In this document: positions 59,341 to 64,000 of the stretch, piece after piece
Position numbering within the stretch: the stretch's first letter is position 1
Layout: each line of letters begins with the position of its first letter
Assembly (NCBI GenBank): GCA_946405805.1
Contig: CAMJIL010000005.1
Location: 1-64,000 of the forward strand
Reading direction: 5' to 3'
Length of the DNA stretch: 64,000 nt
Source: an uncultured Prevotellaceae bacterium
GTDB lineage: Bacteria > Bacteroidota > Bacteroidia > Bacteroidales > Bacteroidaceae
Notes under the pieces: generated by a model
Databases searched by the model: none
Seen by the model: only the letters and a program-made list of their open reading frames with translations
What the model was told of the DNA's origin: nothing
Made by a program: the position numbers and the translations under genes

Positions 59341-61915
59341 TCTCCATTTCCAACGCTGCCCAGATGAAAGGTCCTATGCCTTTTGCATCGTTGTCGCGGA
59401 TGGGTTCTGACATATAGTATTCGAATGAGCCGTCGCGTTTAGGGCTGCTCTCAGGTCCCAAGCCGCTGACAGAGCAGCATTTCGTGAGGCTGATAGTCGG
59501 AATGCCAGAAGATGGTGTAGGAGTATCGATTCTGATGAAGTTTTTCAGCAGCGCTTCGTAAGCCTTCTTACCTTTCTCCTTATATGACTCATCAAGATAT
59601 CCCAGACGGGCACCCTTTAGCATAACGTAAGTGAACATAGCCGATGCTGTTGACTCAAGATAGTTGCGTGGGTCTTTCACGTCGAGGACATCATACCAAA
59701 CACCACTTTCCTTGTCCTGATACTTATATACGGCATCCATAGCCTGCTGGAGCATCGTCTTTACTTCGTCACGACGTTTGTAGTTCTCTGGCATTCCGTC
59801 GAGTATCTCTGTCATCGCCATTACGAACCATCCCATTGCTCTTGCCCATGAATGCTGGCTGAGACCAGTCTCCTTATTTGCCCAGAACATGCTGTGTTTC
59901 TCGTCCCAGGCATGCTTCCACAAGCCGGTTGCTGCGTCATAGGTGCGTGCAAAGGTGCTGCTAACCTGCTTTACGGCATCATCGTAATACTTCGGAGCCT
60001 TCTTACCCCTCAGGTCTTCGGCAGCCAGAACATAGAACGGTAGTCCCATAAAGATGCCGTCGAGCCACACCTGGTCGTGGTATATCTTCTTGTGCCACCA
60101 CACACCTTCTTTCGTGCGTGGCTGGTTCTCCAGCTGTTTATAGTAAGTCTGCAGGGCTTTGTCAAGACCTGGTTGTGGGAAAAGCTTGTTGAGGCGATAT
60201 ATGAAGTGGGATGTGCGGATGTTGTCGAGATTGAAGTCTTCGTACTTATATCCTACAGTATTTCCCTCTGCGTCAATCATCTGCTTGGCATAGCTGCAGA
60301 CATATTCCTTCACAGCGTCGTTACGATATGCCAGCCAAGTGTCGAGCATACTCTCCAGCTCTATTCCCATTACATACGACCACTTGCCCTTTGGGCGTTT
60401 CGCAGGGTCTGTGAAGTCGAGATATATAGGGTTGGGATTGCGCTGCATCTCGCTATAGGTCATCCATTCAGAATAATGTCCGTTGAAAGGCAGTTCGGCA
60501 AGAACCTGTTCGCCGTTGATGACAAGATTCTCGAAGAAAATGTCGTGCGACTTTCCTGTCCTGCGTACCTTCTCATCACTGACACCGTTGAAGGTGCAGT
60601 TCTTTACATTTATATTATATATCTGGTCGGCATCTTCAAGACCGTTGAGGAGTATGCCGTATTTAGACTTCTGACACGTTACGTTCTCCATATACACATT
60701 CCGTACTGTTGGGATGTGTCCGCGTTCAGAAATCTCTTTTGGTTCATATACAAGGTTTATACGCAGAACAGCCTCGCGGCATTGTCCCACCTCGATATTT
60801 CGCATATAGATGCCTTCTGTAATGCCTCCGCGACAGGTGTTTGTCTTTATGCGAAGCACTCGATCGAGGTTAGGGGAATCCATCTTACAATCTTCTGCAA
60901 AGACATTCTTCACTCCTGCAGAAATCTCAGACCCTACCACGACACCTCCGTGTCCGTCTTCCATAGTACATCCGCGGATGATGATATTCTGCGAAGGTGT
61001 TCCGTTGCGTCTGCCGTCAGCATTACGTCCTGACTTGATGGCAATGCAGTCGTCACCGGTATGGAAGATAGTGTTTTCTATCAGTACGTTCTCGCACGAC
61101 TCCGGGTCGCAGCCGTCGCCATTAGGGCCATTGTTGATAATCTTACAGTTGCGGACGGTGATGTTCTTTGAGAGAACAGGATGGATAACCCAGAATGGTG
61201 AGCGCAGCATTGTGACGCCCTCGATGAGGATATTCTGGCATTCATAGAAACACACCAGCTGTGGACGCATACCGTGTCCCATACCAAAGACGCGCTGTTC
61301 TGTTGGCACACCATTGTCGGACATCTTCAGAAGGGTGTTCCTGTTGGTGTCGCCACCTGGCTTGAAAGGCATCTTCTGACTTTCTGTTGTCTGACCTTCC
61401 ACATATCCGAATTTTGTTGCTCCGCACCAAGGCCACCATGTCTCTTTGCTGCCATTGCCGTCGATGGTTCCTGTGCCGGAGATTGCTATATTCTCAGCCT
61501 GATAGGCATAGATACAGGGAGAATAGTTCATGATGTCGAGCCCTTCCCAACGTGTCTTCACGAGGGGATAGAGAGCCGGCTCATAGGCAAAGAGTAGGGT
61601 AGCACCTTGCTCTATTACCAGGTTTACGTTCGACTGCATGCGGATGGCACCAGTGAGGTATGTGCCTTCTGGAATAATAACCTTTCCGCCACCTGCCTTC
61701 GAACATACAGCAATGGCTTTGTTGATAGCCTGCTGATTGATTTTTGCTGATGCCTTGGGTGAGGCACCGTATTTCGTAACTCTATAACTCTTGTCTGCAA
61801 ATGTGGGGGCAACAATGCTGCTCTCTATCTGCTTATAAAGTACATTATCCCACCCCTTAGCATTGCTGCTAAGAAATGGGATAATGCTAAGTAGTATTAT
61901 GCTTAAAGTCTTCAC
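59327..61915 (-). CDS. GH28-GH105 fusion pectinase, secreted
   Basis: An 862-aa secreted bifunctional enzyme. The signal peptide ends near residue 20. Residues about 45-480 are a GH28 right-handed beta-helix (polygalacturonase or rhamnogalacturonan hydrolase): GPNGDGCDPES, HTGDDCIAIKSG, GHGGVVVGSE and RIKTN correspond to the catalytic NTD/DD/H/RIK motifs. Residues about 510-860 are a GH105 (alpha/alpha)6 barrel that removes unsaturated uronic acids: WWHKKIYHDQVWLDGIFMGLPF, HAWDEKHSMFWA and SWARAMGWFVMAM. The fusion lets one protein cut pectin and process lyase products. Start GTG overlaps the yebC stop (GTGA). Being in an operon with pheT-yebC is unusual for a pectinase. The C-terminus is formed by a heptamer array. 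Confidence 0.93.
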   Translation of the reverse strand: MKTLSIILLSIIPFLSSNAKGWDNVLYKQIESSIVAPTFADKSYRVTKYGASPKASAKINQQAINKAIAVCSKAGGGKVIIPEGTYLTGAIRMQSNVNLVIEQGATLLFAYEPALYPLVKTRWEGLDIMNYSPCIYAYQAENIAISGTGTIDGNGSKETWWPWCGATKFGYVEGQTTESQKMPFKPGGDTNRNTLLKMSDNGVPTEQRVFGMGHGMRPQLVCFYECQNILIEGVTMLRSPFWVIHPVLSKNITVRNCKIINNGPNGDGCDPESCENVLIENTIFHTGDDCIAIKSGRNADGRRNGTPSQNIIIRGCTMEDGHGGVVVGSEISAGVKNVFAEDCKMDSPNLDRVLRIKTNTCRGGITEGIYMRNIEVGQCREAVLRINLVYEPKEISERGHIPTVRNVYMENVTCQKSKYGILLNGLEDADQIYNINVKNCTFNGVSDEKVRRTGKSHDIFFENLVINGEQVLAELPFNGHYSEWMTYSEMQRNPNPIYLDFTDPAKRPKGKWSYVMGIELESMLDTWLAYRNDAVKEYVCSYAKQMIDAEGNTVGYKYEDFNLDNIRTSHFIYRLNKLFPQPGLDKALQTYYKQLENQPRTKEGVWWHKKIYHDQVWLDGIFMGLPFYVLAAEDLRGKKAPKYYDDAVKQVSSTFARTYDAATGLWKHAWDEKHSMFWANKETGLSQHSWARAMGWFVMAMTEILDGMPENYKRRDEVKTMLQQAMDAVYKYQDKESGVWYDVLDVKDPRNYLESTASAMFTYVMLKGARLGYLDESYKEKGKKAYEALLKNFIRIDTPTPSSGIPTISLTKCCSVSGLGPESSPKRDGSFEYYMSEPIRDNDAKGIGPFIWAALEMENIEN

Positions 61916-62649
61916 TCTGGCTTCATGTTAGTATATACTGTCTGTACGTCGTCAAATTCCTCGAGTTTCTCTACCATCTTGTCAATGGTTGCGCGCTGCT
62001 CATCATTAACGTCCTTCAGGTCATTTGGGATGTAGGTGAATTCACCACCGATATCCTCAAAACCTTTCTCCTCAAGGAACTTCTGAATCTGTGCATATGA
62101 CTTTGGGTCACCATAGACTGAGATTGTTGTCTCGTCCTTCTCCTCATCATAGTTCTCGTCGTACTCGTCATCAACGTTATAGTCGATGAGCTCCAGAATG
62201 AGGTCGTCCATATCAACGTCATCCTTCTTCTTGAAGGTGAAGACACACTTATGGTCGAAGAGGAAGCTCAGCGAACCGGTTGTTCCGAGGTTGCCAGAGA
62301 ATTTGTTGAATACTGAACGCACATCAGCAACGGTACGTGTAGTGTTGTCAGTCAGAGTATCCACGAATACAGCGATGCCATGAGGGCCATATCCTTCGTA
62401 TGTCACCTCCTTGTATTCTGACTGGTCCTTACCCATAGCGTTCTTGATAGCACGCTCGATGTTGTCCTTAGGCATGTTCTCACGCTTACAGGTAGCGATA
62501 ATAGAACGCAGTGTAGGATTAGTATCTGGCTCAGGACCACCTGCCTTTACTGCTATGGCAATCTGTTTTCCCAAGCGTGTGAAGGTCTTTGCCATATGAC
62601 CCCAACGCTTCATCTTCGTAGCTTTACGATATTCAAATGCTCTTCCCAT
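61912..62649 (-). CDS. yebC: YebC/PmpR-family regulator
   Basis: A 245-aa protein of the YebC family: MGRAFEYRKATKMKRWGHMAK, with GGPEPDTNPTLRSIIATCKRENMPKDNIERAI and YEGYGPHGIAVFV, all typical. Members are DNA-binding regulators, and some help ribosomes through proline-rich stretches, so the exact role differs. A local acidic stretch (DDEYDENYDEEKDE) near residue 165 is longer than in many homologues. It follows pheT by 28 bases and overlaps the start of the GH28-GH105 gene by 4. Confidence 0.95.
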   Translation of the reverse strand: MGRAFEYRKATKMKRWGHMAKTFTRLGKQIAIAVKAGGPEPDTNPTLRSIIATCKRENMPKDNIERAIKNAMGKDQSEYKEVTYEGYGPHGIAVFVDTLTDNTTRTVADVRSVFNKFSGNLGTTGSLSFLFDHKCVFTFKKKDDVDMDDLILELIDYNVDDEYDENYDEEKDETTISVYGDPKSYAQIQKFLEEKGFEDIGGEFTYIPNDLKDVNDEQRATIDKMVEKLEEFDDVQTVYTNMKPE

Positions 62650-62677
62650 GTTGTTGTATTATTTTTAGTTGTTTTTA

Positions 62678-64000
62678 TTATCTCAGTTCACAATTTAGTT
62701 CCTTCTTCAGATTCAGAATGAGTTTTGTCATAATGGCTTCTATCTGTCTGTCGTTCATAGTCTTCTCAGGGTCGGTGAAGACGAAGTTAACAGCATACGA
62801 CTTCTTACCCTCAGGCAGATTCTTGCCTTCATAGACGTCAAACAACTCTACCTTCGTCAGCAGTTTCTTCTCTGTCTGGCGTGCAATCTTCTCTACCTGT
62901 GCAAACTCTATCTTAGAATCAAGCAGCAGAGCGAGGTCGCGTGAAACAGAAGGGAACTTTGGTATCTCTGAAAAATGTACCTCTGCCTTCTTAACGGCGT
63001 TGGTAACCTGTGTCCAATAGATGTCTGCAAAATATACAGGAGCATCGATAAGTACATTCAGAGCCTTGTTCATTGACTGCTTCTTGTTTACGATACCCAT
63101 CTCTACGAATACCTTGCCGCTACGGTTCTTCAGGGTGAGGCCTGCAGAGAAGATGTCATTGTCACTCTTCTCACATACCAGCATACCTTCTGGCATACCG
63201 ATGCGCTTGAGGATATTCTCAACATGAGCCTTCAACTCATAGAAAGATGAGTCCTCATTAGGATGTGCCCAAGAGCCCTCTACCTTCTTACCTGTTATCC
63301 AGAGTCCAAGATGTGTCTCCTCAGAATATGCCTTCATAGGATTCTCGTCATCTCTCTTGTCTTCGAAGTGCTGGTAGCAGTTACCGAATTCAAAGAAGCG
63401 GAGGTTTGGCATTTTTCTGTTGGCATTTCTCATGATGCTCTCAAGACCTCCGAAGAGAAGTGTCTGACGCATTACGTTGAGGTCGCTGGAGAGTGGGTTA
63501 ACGATAGTAACGAGGTTCTCCTTCGGATAAGCCTTCAGTTCGTTATAGTATGCACCCTTGGTGAGGGAGTTGTTAAGTATCTCGTTAAAGCCGCTACCTA
63601 CTAGCTGCTCTGCCACCAGATTCTGCATCTTGTGTCTCTGGTCCTCGAAAGCCTTTGTGGTGAGGCTTGACTTCAGCTGTGTAGGAATCTCAACGTTGTT
63701 ATATCCGTAAATGCGGAGGATGTCCTCTACAACGTCACAAGGCCTCTGTACGTCAACCCTGTATGCAGGAACAGTAATCTGCAAGCCCTCAGCATCCTCG
63801 CTGTTTATCTCAATCTCTAAGGATGTCAGTATGTTCTTGATAACATCGTGACCTATCTTCTTACCGATGAGGTTATCAACATAAGAGAAGTCCAGTCTCA
63901 TGGTAGGATTCTCAATCTTGTTAGGATATTCATCCACGATGTCGCTTGAAATCTTTGCACCAGCCAATTCCTTGCAGAGCAATGCTGCCTGCTTCAGAGC
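62678..64000 (-). CDS. pheT: Phenylalanyl-tRNA synthetase beta subunit, 5' end outside the window
   Basis: The C-terminal 440 residues of PheT, the beta subunit of the heterotetrameric enzyme that charges tRNA-Phe. The frame stays open to the right edge, so the N-terminal half (tRNA-binding and editing domains) is missing here. Visible: the B5 domain (VDVQRPCDVVEDILRIYGYNNV), the catalytic-like core (NNSLTKGAYYNELKAYPKENL, NPLSSDLNVMRQTLLFGGLE) and the C-terminal anticodon-binding domain (FPSVSRDLALLLDSKIEFAQV, then FTDPEKTMNDRQIEAIM). It heads the apparent operon pheT-yebC-GH28/105-M6. Confidence 0.96.
   Translation of the reverse strand, partial: ALKQAALLCKELAGAKISSDIVDEYPNKIENPTMRLDFSYVDNLIGKKIGHDVIKNILTSLEIEINSEDAEGLQITVPAYRVDVQRPCDVVEDILRIYGYNNVEIPTQLKSSLTTKAFEDQRHKMQNLVAEQLVGSGFNEILNNSLTKGAYYNELKAYPKENLVTIVNPLSSDLNVMRQTLLFGGLESIMRNANRKMPNLRFFEFGNCYQHFEDKRDDENPMKAYSEETHLGLWITGKKVEGSWAHPNEDSSFYELKAHVENILKRIGMPEGMLVCEKSDNDIFSAGLTLKNRSGKVFVEMGIVNKKQSMNKALNVLIDAPVYFADIYWTQVTNAVKKAEVHFSEIPKFPSVSRDLALLLDSKIEFAQVEKIARQTEKKLLTKVELFDVYEGKNLPEGKKSYAVNFVFTDPEKTMNDRQIEAIMTKLILNLKKELNCELR

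Overview
The window looks like a chromosomal segment of a gut- or rumen-type Bacteroidota, most likely Prevotella or a close relative. Most transcription starts sit behind the Bacteroidota promoter pair (a -33 TTTG, about 20 bases, then a -7 TAnnTTTG). There is no obvious Shine-Dalgarno use. The gene content fits this group: DUF4450 and DUF4301 proteins, BT4734-like/VirE proteins, BspA-like leucine-rich repeat proteins, C-terminal dockerin-like repeats, and enzymes for xylan, arabinan, pectin and galactosides. This is inferred from families and promoters, not from a marker-gene alignment.

Layout. 1-720: an HU-like DNA-binding protein with a repetitive tail. 860-16,660: mainly plant-polysaccharide genes, namely a DUF4450 glycosidase-like protein, an unknown lipoprotein, a CotH-dockerin protein, GH51 arabinofuranosidase, HAD phosphatase, GH3 beta-xylosidase/glucosidase, a CE1-like esterase, then NudC and a C_GCAxxG_C_C protein. 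16,650-25,970: a CPA2 antiporter (minus strand), facing asd-dxs-trkA-trkH and an endonuclease/exonuclease/phosphatase-fold gene. 25,970-30,600: a repeat-rich gap with a 49-bp tandem repeat, infC-rpmI-rplT, a small ORF, rpe, DUF4301 and tRNA-Ser(CGA). 30,655-43,170 (minus): a four-gene operon of a WD40-like membrane protein, a histidine-kinase-like protein lacking the phospho-acceptor His, a TonB-dependent receptor and a dimodular NRPS (A-T-C-A-T-TE). 43,300-50,900: a lipoprotein, a GH27 alpha-galactosidase and two BspA-like proteins sharing a duplicated 3' end. 51,100-57,420: an AT-rich accessory stretch with an unknown protein, BT4734-like and VirE proteins, a REP-associated tyrosine transposase-like gene and a second HU-like gene behind a long structured leader. 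57,500-64,000 (minus): partial pheT, yebC, a GH28-GH105 fusion and an M6 peptidase, apparently one operon.

Two themes stand out. First, the NRPS operon couples a two-residue peptide assembly line, whose thioesterase has a Cys nucleophile, to an outer-membrane receptor and a sensor pair; it is the best candidate for an undescribed system here. Second, the window is seeded with short tandem arrays, mostly of 7-base units. They sit between genes, form start and stop codons of several genes, and in three genes lie inside the reading frame in the stop-free orientation. In the NRPS they occur just before the A3 loop of both adenylation domains and in the T-C linker.
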